A stretch of DNA of 64,000 nucleotides from the NCBI GenBank assembly GCA_030765045.1, contig CM060961.1, positions 31,603,305 to 31,667,304 on the forward strand, given 5' to 3'. The stretch is from Tenodera sinensis. Lineage: Eukaryota > Arthropoda > Insecta > Mantodea > Mantidae. The notes beneath the pieces were generated by a model. That model saw only the letters and a list, made by a program, of their open reading frames with translations. It did not search any database and had not been told where the DNA came from. Below are positions 42,770 through 54,785 of this stretch, in pieces; position 1 is the stretch's first letter, and each line of letters opens with the position of its first letter. A program made the translations under genes and the position numbers.

Positions 42770-43203
42770 AGGTGAAGCCTTCTCTAATGGTTTACCGGTT
42801 ATGCAACATTGTACACAATTTCTTACAAATGAAGAGAACGTCACAGGCTATTTCCAAAAATTAAAGATATAATTTTTCTCATTTATGTCTTAAGCATATG
42901 GTATTTTAATCAAAATCGTTAGTCATGTTTGAGAAAATAAAAATAAATAAAATGTCGAAAAATTTGCACGTAAACGATAATTTGGGGAAGATGGATTTTC
43001 TTGAACATCTTCGTGTTGCTTCTTTGGAAGGTACTGAACTTAATCATTAAGTTTGGTATTTATATGACCTTCGTTTTGAATTATGTTATTCGCAGACACA
43101 CACATTCATGAACCTTTTTATCTAAAAATATTTTTATTGAGGTGGCCTCAAATCTCAGGTAAAGAATTTTTGGATAGAATGCAATACTTCCTCTACTTAG
43201 GTA
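42770..43203 (-). repeat. GTm family fragment, head half
   Basis: From GGTTTACCGGTTATGCAAC through GATAATTTGGGGAAGATGG and a very short CACACACA at the simple-repeat site to ATGCAATACTTCCTCTACTT near 43200. Confidence 0.75.
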
Positions 43204-43205
43204 CT

Positions 43206-43740
43206 AGACAACCGAGCGAGATAGCTGCACGGTAGCGCGTGAGGCTCGCATTCGGGAGGTCGTGGGTTCCATTCCTGTGACCGATCTTCCTGACCCATTG
43301 GATTTTTTTGGGACTTTCTCTGGGTCGCTAGGCAAATGTTGGGAAGAATAATTACATTCCCCGAATTTCCCTGTCCTTACATTTCACTTTATTAATCACT
43401 TCATTCATCTTGCATCACGTTGGTTCTTTCAGGGTCGCAAGTGTCAGCGAAGCCGTTAGGTGCAGCTTGGCAGGGATAAAATGCGCACAGGAACTCTTTC
43501 TGTCCCTCCTCCGTTGGATCCGGGTAGGGGACGCATATGGGGACATTGGACCCCGCCGGGGTCCCCCTAAGAAAGCCCCGAAATACCTAAAGCCTTCGAG
43601 GTGTCGTCAAACTTGGGAAACCTTAGGGACCTGTGTCTCTGTGCCGTTAGTCTGGATCTGGCTGCCTGTTGTCTCCTCTCACCTCATCCTTTCTCCCGGG
43701 GTGCTGAATCCCCTCCGTGTCTCTCCTATTCCTATGTACT
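43206..43740 (+). mobile_element. SINE, family 5, near full length
   Basis: The head GAGCGAGATAGCTGCACGGT and box B GTGGGTTCCATTCC are followed by GGGACTTTCTCTGGGTCGCT. A GC-rich body then ends CTCACCTCATCCTTTCTCCC, GGGGTGCTGAATC and CTATTCCTATGTA. The 110-codon frames inside it are not genes. Confidence 0.75.
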
Positions 43741-43741
43741 A

Positions 43742-43925
43742 GATGTGTGTCATGACGCAGTGGGTAAGAGCATGGCAGCTCTGGTTCTCAGCCACGGAAT
43801 ATTCCCGGGTTCGATCCCATCCAAAGGCGTGGAGCTTTTTATTGGACTCCTAGTAGGAGAGGATAAGGGTAGCAAAATGATCTTCAGGTCACATTGCGAG
43901 ATCCACTGAGTAATCTGAACATCTA
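43742..43925 (+). mobile_element. SINE-like tRNA-derived element, family 7
   Basis: ATGACGCAGTGGGTAAGAGC (box A) and CCCGGGTTCGATCCC (box B) lie about 50 bases apart, followed by a non-tRNA body to about 43925. Only one copy was seen. Confidence 0.6.
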
Positions 43926-44547
43926 CTACTACTCCGCGGCCACTACGACTAGTTTTATGGTAATCTTTGCAAATAAGTAAAAATAAACCAGAGAAAATAT
44001 TGACCGTTTATGCACCATACAGAGTGAGGAATTAGATAAACCATTCAAACCCAACTAAGGATTTAAGAACACCCATTTACATTTTATTTTGGTGGAGAGG
44101 CTTATATGAAGGAAAGCCAAGATATGAGTGGTTTAATTTCCACTTAAATTCGGTTAACATTTATGAGGAAGGCGCCAAGTGAAATTTTAGCTGTAAGCCG
44201 CGGGTGCAATAAAACAAAACACGGCGCCATGTTTATTTCTTTACCGAGCTTTAATCTTAAGTAGTTAAGACACAAGAGGTTCAACTTAGCAGTACATTAG
44301 AGGACACATATTATACTAAATTATGCAGTTCTAACTCCATAACAACTCCATTAGCAAAGTTACTCCAAGTAAAATGTACCTGAAACATTGTTCGTAACGG
44401 CATTATATGTATTCTCTTTGATTACACCATAGGTACATTTGCCACACAGGTAAAGGGTAACTATATGTATTTGAAAGGTGCCAACAATTATTTCTAACAC
44501 TTTTATTTGATAGATTACACATAGTTTTAGAGCATGTTCTTAGGGTA
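43926..44547. other. unassigned DNA
   Basis: No gene or repeat recognised. Confidence 0.35.
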
Positions 44548-45177
44548 TTTTTTTACTTTCTCTACTGGTAAGTAGGGGAAGTATTATAGATATTCCACCC
44601 AAAAATTTGATGTCGAGATTTCAATGGAAATATATGTTTTGAGATCCCGAGTCCAAAAAAAGCATTTTAGAAAAAGGTCCGTGTGTGTGTGTGTGTCTGT
44701 GTATCTGTGGACAGCATAACTCAAAAACGAAAAGTCGGTTAAAAATCAAAGTTGGTATTTAAGTTTAATGTCTTTCAAGGATGCGACACGAAGATTTTGA
44801 AGAAAATAGTCCCACCCTAAACTAACCTTTACGTGGAACATTTTTCGAAAATTTTGATTTTCTTGAAAATGGCTCTAACGATGTTGATTAAAATGTCATA
44901 TGTTTGAGATATTTTTATGAAAAATGAAATGTATATCTTGAATTTTCTGGCTATAGCCCCTGTAGTCGTATTTACTCTGGACGACTCTTGCATAACTGGT
45001 AAACCGTTGGATAGACGAAATCGTACTATACAAAAAATGTAGATCTTGCTAAAATACACAATTTAGGTCCGAACAAATTTTCTTGTAGAGTGAACCATTT
45101 CGGAGATATTTCTTGTTATGTGTGTGAGTTTCGGAAAACAAAACTTTCGTGAAATAGAACACCGTTGTTCATTTTTC
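44548..45177 (+). repeat. GTm family copy, tail third missing
   Basis: Head TTTTTTTACTTTCTCTACTG through GTGAAATAGAACACCGTTGT. It breaks at TTCATTTTTCATTTTT, where the next GTm copy begins at once in the same orientation. Confidence 0.88.
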
Positions 45178-45224
45178 ATTTTTAATTTCTCTACTGGCAA
45201 GTAGGGGAAGTATTGTATTCCACC

Positions 45225-46121
45225 CAGAGTTGGCAACATTTAAAAGTAAAATTATCGTACCAGCCACTCAAAATTATAGATATGCTTCAAAATTATCGTA
45301 TACCATAACGCAAACGCTACAACAATAAAAACATCAGTAGGTATAATACTTATGAAAATATAAGAGTAATGATGTTTATTATATCCACTTACAAGATTGA
45401 TGACCTCAAAAAATATTACAACTTTAGCACTTATGTTTCTCGCACTATTCATCTGAAAGTTCAGCTTCCTCAACTGTTGCAGCATTGCACAAATTTGTTG
45501 TTGAGATAAACCTTGCAGATTTTAAGATCTACCACGTTATTTCATAAGTTGAGACGGCAAAATGAGTTCACTTACCAATCTGTTTCTAACTTTGGTTTTT
45601 ATTAAACCTAGTTTAGAAAAAAAAAAACTCTTTCACAAGAGGTGCTTCTGTAGGGCAAAGAAACATCTGATAATGCAAAGGCCGTTAGTTCGTTGAAATC
45701 AGTATGTCCACCAAGGTGACATGTTTAACAGCACTCCAGAAACTGTCAGGTTCAGGCATGTTCTTTATTTCACGTGGAATATCACGTATTCCGAGTTTTC
45801 TACATTGATCGTCAATTTTCTGAACAGTGCCTTCTTCATTGAGATTATCAGACCTGGGCACACTGGCAATAAGAGGATAAAGGTAGCAGGCTTGGTAGAT
45901 ATGGGGTGGAGACAGACAATGAGGACAAAAGTGGTGTTATTTGTAATTAGTTTCACTTCGCTGGAGTGACAAACCAGTGAAAATGATATTTCGCCGATAT
46001 CGAACTATCATACATTCAAATTATCGTACACCCCCATAATTATCGTACGGGTTGACAACCATCGTACAAACATTAAAATTATCGTATGCCCCCATAATTA
46101 TCGTACGAGTTGGCAACCCTG
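45225..46121 (-). mobile_element. hAT element, internally deleted, perfect 8-bp duplication
   Basis: The ends CAGAGTTGGCAAC and, inverted, CAGGGTTGCCAAC match at 11 of 13 positions. ATTCCACC occurs at 45217-45224 and 46122-46129. Subterminal AATTATCGTA words occur at least six times near the two ends, consistent with transposase-binding sites. Length is 897 bp, with transposase remnants on the minus strand. Confidence 0.93.
45252..45760 (-). pseudogene. hAT transposase C-terminal remnant
   Basis: The minus strand reads PTEAPLVKEFFFSKLGLIKT and KVRNRLVSELI, resembling the hAT C-terminal dimerisation block with its FSK..LIKTK.RNR pattern. KLNFQMNSARNISAKVV follows. Stops and frameshifts interrupt it, and the catalytic domain is missing. 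Confidence 0.65.
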
Positions 46122-46966
46122 ATTCCACCCAAAAATTCAATGTCGAGATTTCACCGGAAATATATGTTTTGAGACCCCCTGAATCCCCCAAAAAAAAGCA
46201 TTTTTAGAAAAAGGTCCATATGTGTGTCTGTGTGTCTGTGGACAGCATAACTCAAAAACGATAAGTCGGTTAAGAACCAAAGTTGGTATTTAAGTTTAAT
46301 GTCTTTCAAGGATGCGACACGAAGATTTTGAAGAAAATAGCCCCACCCTAAACTACCCTTTACATGGAAGATTTTTCGAAAATTTTAATTTTCTTGAAAA
46401 TGGCTCTAACGATTTTGATTAAAATGCCATATTTTGAGATATTTTTATGACAAATGAAACGTATATATTGAATTTTCTGGCTATAGCCCTGTAGTCGTAT
46501 TTACTCTGGACAACTTTGGCATAACTGGTAAACCGTTAGAGATAGGCCAAATCATACTGTACAAAAAATGCAGATCTTGCTAAAATACACAATTTATGTC
46601 TCAATACATTTTCTTATAGGTTGAATCATTTCGGAGATATTCCTTGTTATGTGTGTGAGTTTCGGAAAACTTAAAACTTTTGTGAAATGGAACATCGTTG
46701 TTCATTTTTTTATATGTTACGTTGCAAAGAGAACGGAATCTCAAAGCTTTAAAATATTTGACTATCGCACAAAGCCTACTGTATTCTAATATTCCCCTTG
46801 CGCTTACAAGGAAATAACCAATAAGATAATTTGTACAAATGTTTATTTTATCGAACACGAAGAAGATGGAGGAATAAGAGTTTGTAAAAATGGGTAGTAC
46901 AAAAGTAGAGAAAGTCATGTGAGTGCAACACATCAGATTTTTTTATTTCCAACTTAAATACATGTA

Positions 46967-47101
46967 GGCTGGCCCCGTAGCGCAGTTGGTAGAGCACCTG
47001 CCTGCTGCGCAAGGGATCCCGGGTTCCATTCCCCGCAGGAGGTAGGAATTTTTCTCCAGCTAGGATTTTTCCTCGTCCATCCCTGAGTCTGGAAGTATAA
47101 T
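46967..47101 (+). mobile_element. SINE, family 2
   Basis: Well-preserved tRNA-like head: CCGTAGCGCAGTTGGTAGAG (box A) and GGGTTCCATTCC (box B). TTTTTCTCCAGCTAGGATTT and GAGTCTGGAAGTATAATGG follow. A family-1 SINE follows directly. Confidence 0.85.
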
Positions 47102-47425
47102 GGCGGCGCCGTGGCTTAGTGGTTAGACCGCATGTGGTATTCGTGGTGGACGAAGCGGCGTCTGGGCGGGGTTTTTCCGGGTTTCCCCTCCATTCGTTCC
47201 ATCAGTTGCTCCATTATCACCCTTCCAATCGTCCATTTCGCCTGCATTTCATATCATCCTCTTCCTATCATACCTGGTGCTTGGCTGGCCACCTGCTTCC
47301 AGGTCTGCACTGTCTGGTCCAGAAGTCTCTCTGCTCCCCGACAAGCGTCTGACCCTAGGCTGGCTTGTAAGTCCTAGGCGGTGTAAGTCCTACATAAGGG
47401 GAGGGTAATCAGGGAAAGAAGATAA
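47102..47425 (+). mobile_element. SINE, family 1, internally deleted
   Basis: The head GGCGCCGTGGCTTAGTGG jumps from GGTTAGACCG to CATGTGGTATTCG, losing about 50 bases including box B. The rest of the body continues to GGGAGGGTAATCAGGGAAAG. Without box B it could not be transcribed by RNA polymerase III in the normal way. Confidence 0.85.
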
Positions 47426-49758
47426 ATTTAAAAATTTAAATGCATTGGCAGTAAGATATTGTCATGCTTCTTTCTCAGATCAGGATCTTTTGGAAATAAT
47501 AGTATTTAGGATTATGCATATCAATAAATTCAAGGGATCCTGGACTTAAATTTGAGTTTTCTATGTTTTTTCTAGCTATGAAATCAGTACTTTGTGTACT
47601 TAGGATGTTTACGTTATAAACTCCCATACAAAGTTCCAGAGAAATTTGTTTTATTTTTGAGGCAATTAATTATTCAATTTGTTGACAACGCGCAAATACC
47701 TTAATATTGAAAATATTCCAAGAGGATCAAAAGATAAAATATTGGAGCAGTTTTATTATTTTATAAACTCTAATTGCCCAACAAACACCATCAATCTCTG
47801 TCAGGAAGAAAAAAAATTACTTTTGAAGTAATTAATTTGTTTGCTTTGATGGACATTGAAAAAAAAATATTTTTAAAACTTTTAGTGTATTTAATTTTTT
47901 AAAGCTTAATATATTTTAAGATTTTGAAACCTTAGACTAAAGTTGAAGTCACAGAAATCTAGGAGTGTAGCACAAAGTTTAATGCGCATGGAGTAGATAG
48001 TCGAGACTATGATAGTGTACGGTAGCCTAAGGTAGTTCCACAACTCTATTCCATTCTGATAGTGGGGAAAATCTCTCTGTCATTTCAGAAATTAAAAAGC
48101 TGCAGTTTAACTTGTTTTTAGTAGTATTTCATTAGGGTAGTTTGGAACGTTTTGTTGCTAAGAGTTCTCCAAACGCACGCACTTGATAATGTCCTGGGGT
48201 GTTTAAAGAATATTATGCACAGCCCTTCCAGGTATTGAATTTAATTTGGAGGCAGTGATATTGAGGTTCATCAACTGGCACAAGCTAATGTTTCCAAAGA
48301 AATAATATCGGAAGAACGATGAGAGAAATGTGCAATTACCACATCTTGCGCTATTTCTGGGCTGAGCAACAAAATGTTAACTGATACGTTGTGTACGAGC
48401 TACCATTAGTGCCGCCAAGTTTCAAGTCTGACTCGATGAGATATATTCAGAAATGTATTTGTAAATAAAAATGCACATAAAATACATTAAGTATGTTTAT
48501 AAAATATACATAAAACAAGCAAATATGCAATATAACTTTCAAACTGGTGAAATATGCTTATTAACAAAACAAGTAAATAAGCATTACACGAAACATAAAA
48601 TATACAGCTAGCAACTAGCTCACATATCAACTGGGCATACTTTTTGACAGGATAGAATAAACATACATTTGCATTAAAATTCTATTTCTAGCGTAACAGT
48701 GTGGTACAACTTCGTTCCGCTGAAATGTATCATCTCTTAACTCTTTTTTATTCCAGATATTTTTACCTGTATAAATCTGAATCAATATTTCTTCCTCTTC
48801 TAATTTGCTGAGAATCCTAGAAATAAGATGTCGATTCAGTAGATATTCTCAGTAGAATATTGTAAGTTGCAGGCTAAAGTCTCGAAATCATTGCTTGGCA
48901 TTCTTCTACTGCAGCACTGGCAGCATTTGCCTCCTTGAAGCTTTAGCATATTGCATGAAGGAGGAAATTTCTTCTTTGTCATTCATTCATATTGAAACGA
49001 GGAACTATGGCCTCTTCATCAAATCAGCGCTCAGTGGCGTCGCCAACATAAACAACCAGAGATTCCATACGTGACGGCGGAGCATGAACCCAGGAGATAG
49101 AACCAGCCTCGTTCAATGATAGAAGTGTTTTCCTCAATTATTCGCTATGCAGCTCTGCACCGAGATAACCTTACGAGCTTATGTATGAAAAAAATTTACT
49201 GATATCAGAAGTTGTAGCACATATTAGAGGTGGCGGCTGGGGGATCAAAAACCGACGCTATGAACGGGCGATGTCCTCTGCTAGTCTTCTTTTTAACTTC
49301 CCTTCTATGTCCCTGTCCTTTCGGTCCCACATTTTTATATAGAGATTTCTACGTCACGGTTGTGAATCTTAAGTTCCCTTGTTTGCTCATACCCTCCCAT
49401 TAAGTTGTGCCAAGAACAGAAATCATCCGAGGAGGAACAAGTTGCTGACTTCTATTGTATCTGATCTAATCAAAAATATTTTGTTTAAAAATTGCATCAC
49501 GGGACATACGTTTGGATTTCTGTTGCTTCGAATTGGCTAACGAATACTGTATTTTAGTTGTGATTACTATAATATAGTTATTTCAGTGTCGAGCTATTTG
49601 AGCCATTATTGCACAGTAATATAATTCTTCCACAAATTTCTTTCATCTTTTCAGAAATTACTACTATCTGGCCCTTATTCCATTGCTATTTCCCTCTTCT
49701 ATTAATCATACTAAATGTAGTTATTTGTACATTCCAAATATTTTAGTTCGTGGTGTAT
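47426..49758. other. unassigned DNA, 2.3 kb
   Basis: No gene recognised. AT-rich 48440-48620 is dense in AATATGC, CATAAAATA and AAATAAGC words, similar in style to the subterminal region at 19070-19140, so part may be an old hAT end. The rest holds nothing I can name. Confidence 0.35.
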
Positions 49759-50569
49759 AGTGTCGCGGCGCCGCACCTCAAAGATATTAAGTGTTAGTTA
49801 CCTCACATCAGTGCCTTTGTAATTGCCGGCCGGCAAACTACACAACAAAGCACCGGCTCAAAGACAAATACCGTTACACGCATTTGTAGACGACTTCTAA
49901 GTGCAAGGACTTTATGGCAACAGCGGAGGTACGTCGATTCCAGAGAAATCGCCGATATTAAATACATAAGCAGTCGATGCGGACCGACCAGTTAGTTAAT
50001 TGTCAGAGTTACCAACAGTTGAGAAGTTGTGAGAGAGCTGTGTTACCGCAGCAGTGTCAAGAACAGTTAGAATAATTATGAGCTGCAGGGTTACCATACA
50101 ACAGAAGAGTTGTGAATTGTGACTCTGTACATGCAACAGTGGTTTTTGTAATCTCAGAAATTTTTATAGACCTCCAGCGACTGTTGTACCACCACCCCGT
50201 CGATCGTTAAGATTGTCAAATCAATATAACCGAAACCAAGTGCCCCAAACTCCTGAACCCGTTATACCAAGAACAATTACATAGAACAGAAGAAGATTTC
50301 ATTGGATCACTGGACGACAAGTGTAGGCAGAAAGGGGAAGAACGAGGCCAGAACGACACCCTGGTGAGATTTGGACAGCCTACCAGAGACGAATAGCAGC
50401 GGCTAGGGAACAATAAATTGCATGAATACTATGAGATCTCATATAACTTGAAATTATCACTAATTTTCGTTATTGTTATTTAGTTTAACTTAGGTTAGTA
50501 ACTTCTGCACATTCTATTGTGAACAAATTGTAATCAATAAGTTCCAATAAATCAAAATATCCGCACACT
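49759..50569 (+). mobile_element. candidate solo LTR
   Basis: The 811-bp segment begins AGTGTCGCGGCGCC and ends CCGCACACT, so its tips are inverted (AGTGT, ACACT) as in many Ty3/gypsy LTRs. A TATA-like TTAAATACATAAG at about 49965 precedes a plausible start region. AATAAA at about 50546-50551 sits shortly before the 3' end. The 4-bp flanks GTAT and ACGT do not match, so no target duplication supports it. No internal gag-pol region adjoins. Confidence 0.45.
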
Positions 50570-50744
50570 ACGTCCAGATATAAGAAATTAGGTATCTGGA
50601 CATAGCTGGCACATATTATTTTATTTTAGTTTCTTAGTGGTTTTTGTAATAGCGTTAATCTTTCGCGCTGTTTAGGTAAAGCTGGGTGCTTAATTTCATA
50701 CCACGATTTCCTTCATTGCATTTGTCATATTTCACGTGTGCTTT

Positions 50745-51060
50745 CAGGCACCTGGTGTATGGAGGCGCCGGACAGACGGCGCGGATGCTTGCGCATTGTA
50801 ACTGCTGTTCTCCGCGCAGGTGGCGTTGTGCGGTCACTGTCCTTTCGTGGGTGAGGACGCTTGTACCGGACCCGCAAGATGGTTGGCTGCTCGGCAGCGT
50901 CTGGCGCCGGTATGAAGAGATCTCTGGACTTGTTAGGGACTTCTGTGAGTCGTTGTGGCCCGTCTGCCTGCGACCCTGTAGCATCCTGCGATTTCCTCAC
51001 TTTATACCTTCCTCCTGGGGGTGTTAGACGTAACAGATCTGTGTGGAGGTCGAAGTGCAC
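50745..51060 (+). mobile_element. GC-rich SINE-like segment related to family 5
   Basis: CpG-rich, ending GGACTTCTGTGAGTCGTTGT and CTTCCTCCTGGGGGTGTTAG, in the style of family-5 3' ends. The tRNA-like head is not evident. Overlapping open frames on both strands are a by-product of base composition. Confidence 0.45.
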
Positions 51061-51079
51061 GAATTGTCCCTCTCTGTTG

Positions 51080-51245
51080 TACTTTTACCTACAACGAAAT
51101 GTGTAATGGAACTATTTTTGCAAAGGTGTATGCTTATTAGCATAGTGTAAGTTTTCGTAAGAATAGTTTATGACAGCAATATAAAAACAAACGATATTTG
51201 GTACAGAAAGTCTTGTGAATGTAACACATTAGACTTTTTGGGACG
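51080..51245 (+). repeat. GTm-related tail fragment, old
   Basis: CTACAACGAAATGTGTAATG, GTAAGAATAGTTTATGACAG and AGAAAGTCTTGTGAATGTAA correspond to the GTm tail with consistent differences shared with 52.9 and 56.3 kb, suggesting a subfamily. Confidence 0.65.
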
Positions 51246-52204
51246 TGAACCTGACTGTGGCCGAATCGTCCGGGAGTGCAAAGTAAAACTGGATCCCCTT
51301 TCTGTAATTTGCTTAGGAAACGCACTGTAGGTAAATATGACATTTCATCTTTCCTGAAAGTAATTTGCACCCAAAGGTATTATCATTTTTACATGCCCAT
51401 TTTATATTTACTCACTTATTCAGCAAGTTTATGTTTTGATTTCCCAACGTGAGGAAAGTGTCTCATGGTCTATCACGTGATGCTCAGCTCTCTTAGGATG
51501 AAGTAGCAAGATATCTGCCGTGTTAACATCTGACATAAATCTCTAATTACCTTTGTTTAGATAAGATTACTTTGTCTACACTGGATCAAGCGGGACCTTC
51601 TGAAGTGTCAGTGCTGCACTTCCTTTTTGCAGTACAAACTTTTCAGGAAGAGATAAGTTTCCTTCTTTTCTAAAAGTTCGGATTACATCATGCTAGACTT
51701 CACTGCGGTACCCATATATGAAGTGGCTTTCAAACCGCATTACATATGTTCAAAAACTGAAATGTTACACAAAGTAAAAGGATAAACGTAATTGTAAGTG
51801 AAACCTGAAAACTAATTAATCGAAAACATATAATTAAGCATGTTAAACATGAAATGTGAAACTATACTAATTCCAGAATTCTGTCCTAAATAAAGGCAGA
51901 TGTTATATATTTAATGCGGTCCATATGATAATATAAACTTGTTATTAATTTTCAGTAACAGTTCCGGCCATTCCGCTTCCAAGAATTTCAGGGCTCAGCA
52001 GATCCCGTATGTTCCAAAACAGCATCTCGAATAGTTGCTTTTCGAATGGTATCACAGGAGTTCAATAGAGTAAATTTGATTGGTCTGAAGATCTTTAGCA
52101 GGCCTCTATTGAAACTAGGAAGCATGGACAGTTTCATTACGTTACATCATACTGGAAAGTACTACACGTTAGTACATACAACGTAATTTAGGAATTGTGT
52201 AACC
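51246..52204. other. unassigned DNA
   Basis: No gene or repeat recognised. Confidence 0.35.
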
Positions 52205-53045
52205 GGATTTATGGTTATTATTTTCTCTACCATGTACTTAGCAGGTAGAGGAAGAATTGCACTTCACCCATATTCGATATCAAGACTTTACCTAAAGACA
52301 TCTTTAGAAGCCCAGAAAAAGCATTTTAGAAAAAGGCCCCTTTTCCGTGCATGGAGAGAGAGAGAGAGAAAGAGGGAGAGAGAGAATAGCGTAACCCGCA
52401 AACGAAAACTCGAATAAAACCCAAACTTTGTATTTAAGTTCATTATTTTCCAAACTTCGAAAATAAGATAAACATACCATATATTTAAGATGTTTAGATC
52501 AGACATTAAATGTGTATCTTGAATTTTCAGGGAATAGCCAATGAAGTCCACTTCATCAGGAAGGAATGTTGTCAAGTTTTGCATAACTACTAAATTATAA
52601 GAGACGGAGAAGAAAAGAAAAAAAAGCTGTACAGAAAATGCAGAACTCTTAAAACACGGTTTATTTTAAATAACTTTATTTTTTGTGGCAGCAGCAATTT
52701 CCAAGATATTCACTGTGATTGGCTTGAATTTTACAAAGATAATTTTCTTTTGAAGTGGTCAACATTCACGATATCATGAAAGACTATGGAATCTCAAGGC
52801 CAGCATATAGCGACCCGCTTCTAAACATTTAACTATTGCTTCGCTTTTCTGTTTCCCACTTGTATGCAAATACATACCTACAACGAAATGAATAATGAAA
52901 TCATTTCTGCAAATATTTATCTCGATTGGTATAAAGTAGATATAAAAAGCAGCTTTGGTAAGAATAGTTTGCAGAAGTCATATAAAAATAAACTATAATA
53001 GGCAGAGAAAGCCATGTAAATGTTACACATCAGAATTTAGTTTTA
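52205..53045 (+). repeat. GTm-related copy, old subfamily
   Basis: Head TTTTCTCTACCATGTACTTA, AGAAAAAGGCCCC, a GA tract (GAGAGAGAGAGAAAGAGGGA) at the simple-repeat site, GAATAGCGTAACCCGCAAAC. The tail CTACAACGAAATGAATAATG through AGAGAAAGCCATGTAAATGT shares subfamily differences with 51.1 and 56.3 kb. Confidence 0.75.
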
Positions 53046-53784
53046 ATGATTGCATTCTGGGGTTGCAAAGTAACAATTGCATATTTCTTTCTGCCTCTAC
53101 AACGTGCTCTCTATGATCAGAGGTACTTTTCGGGACTAATAATAAAAATACTGGAACGAAACATTTCTGTAAACATGCACTTGTAGCTCAGTACAACAGT
53201 TTAGTTATCAGAGGCAAGAGCTGTAGCTATTGTTCTGTAGCAGTTGCCTGTTAAGCAGGCACTTCATGACTAGCTACTTTCGGGAGAACTTCATTGCTCA
53301 AAACGTACTAGGCCGGGTAACTCGTACTTAGAAGTAGCCAGCGAATATCATGTGTAAGTGTGGTTTAAACATCACGTAAAATGTATTATCGTTTAGAAAG
53401 TACTTTATTTTTAAAATTGTTGGCTTTTTTATTGTTATAACATTTATTACTCTTACAGATTTTTGTAATCATTGTTACAATTTGTCCTCACAACTTAACT
53501 TTTTATTATAGTTTATGGTAAAATATTCTAAAATCATCAACACTTCTTAACGAAATCATAAGATGTCTTATTTCCAGCTTCTTTTGCACATTCACTAAGT
53601 AATAATTATATTTTACTGTGTGAGGAAAGCTCTCATAGAATACACTACATTATTTGTTATAGCATCTTCTTTCTTCTAAGAAATTCCTTAACGGTGGAAA
53701 GCAAACGCAGACGTCTTGTTTGAAAACTGAATACGTTATTCCCAAGAGTAAGTGTTGGGAAGGAACAAATAAAAATTCTCGATT
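53046..53784. other. unassigned DNA
   Basis: No gene or repeat recognised. Confidence 0.35.
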
Positions 53785-54137
53785 TTTTACTGGATTATGG
53801 AAAAAGATTGGCCTTCGACAGCCCATGAAGGGCCAAGGCTTGCCGCCCAGCCGCTGCGTCCCCCACTACAGGCGTCATTGGTGGGGTGCAGTACTGGAGG
53901 GTGAGACGTGGTCAGCGTCCCGGGCTCTCCCGGCCAGTTATACGGCCTTCTCGACCTGGGGCAGCTACTTCTCCATCAAGGAGCTCCTGAATTGGCCCCC
54001 CGGGACCTAACGAGGCTGAGTTCACCCCGTGCCAGGCCTCCCAGAGGGGATAAAATCCCCACGCTGGTAGTGGGATCGAACCCGGGTCCTCCGCACCAGA
54101 GGCAAGCGCGCTACCAACTGCGCTACTGAGGCGGTCT
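53785..54137 (-). mobile_element. SINE, family 6 (tRNA-derived, GC-rich)
   Basis: On the minus strand: CCTCAGTAGCGCAGTTGGTA (box A), then GACCCGGGTTCGATCCC (box B), spaced as in a tRNA. A GC-rich body of about 270 bp follows. The head looks intact. Frames of 96 and 73 codons within it are not genes. Confidence 0.8.
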
Positions 54138-54409
54138 ATTTATATGAAAATAATGTAACGTTTAATTGAGAATTGCTATACCGAAACAACTATTAGGTTA
54201 TGCCAGCAATCCATTGGCCTGCTACAGCACATCCGCGTTTCATAAATGTAACACTTTTATACGTTGAATTACAAACAGTAACACATAAACCAATATTACA
54301 TAAAATATTACGTAATAAAAAAACGATAAAGACCTTTATTTGAAAATTTAAAGAAGTTAATTATAAACAAAATTAATTACTAGTTAATAAATAATAAAAG
54401 ATGGGTAAT

Positions 54410-54490
54410 AATTATGCCAACAAACTTACTGCTGGTGTTTTTAAACGCACAAGTCGTGTGTGGACAAAGTTTGAGAGGTAGAAGCCGATT
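54410..54490 (-). mobile_element. SINE, family 4, 3' scrap
   Basis: AATTATGCCAACAAACTTAC, TGTGTGGACAAAGTTTGAGA and GGTAGAA match the inverted 3' end of family 4. Confidence 0.6.
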
Positions 54491-54785
54491 CTCTCAAATA
54501 TTTTGATTTTTAGGGCTCTGAAAGCTATTGTTTCGTAACTATGAGAGAAAACGAATAGCGACTTTCCGATTCAAAGGAGTATAGGTATTTGAATATTCAA
54601 ACCAATGATAAAGAATATCTCGGAAACGGTTAATGACACAAACATTTTTACTTGACATAATGTTTGCACTTTAACGGATATTCATGTTTTGTGCAGCAAG
54701 ATTTCATCTATCTCTTACATTTACCAATCATACGCAAGTCATTCAGAATGAAGTGGACTTCCCAGGCTCTTTCCAGAAAATTCAA

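Larger units (their letters stand above)
45178..46950 (+). repeat. GTm family, full-length copy split by a hAT element
   Basis: The head occupies 45178-45224 and the rest 46122-46950, ending AGTAGAGAAAGTCATGTGAG and ACATCAGATTTTTTT. The simple-repeat site is short (TGTGTGTCTGTGTGTCTG). Removing the hAT insert and one duplication rejoins TATTCCACCCAAAAATT exactly. Confidence 0.92.

Noticed and set aside
46967..47045. Possible tRNA gene (GCGCAGTTGGTAGAG ... GGGTTCCATTCC)
   Set aside because: It continues into a conserved SINE body shared with three other loci, so it is a SINE head, not a functional tRNA gene. The same applies to the tRNA-like cores at 27090, 54070 and 61838.
50655..51106. Overlapping 77-113 codon frames on both strands
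   Set aside because: They lie in CpG-rich, stop-poor SINE-like DNA and show no motif. The same reasoning applies to 43410-43909, 53720-54129 and 57082-57766.
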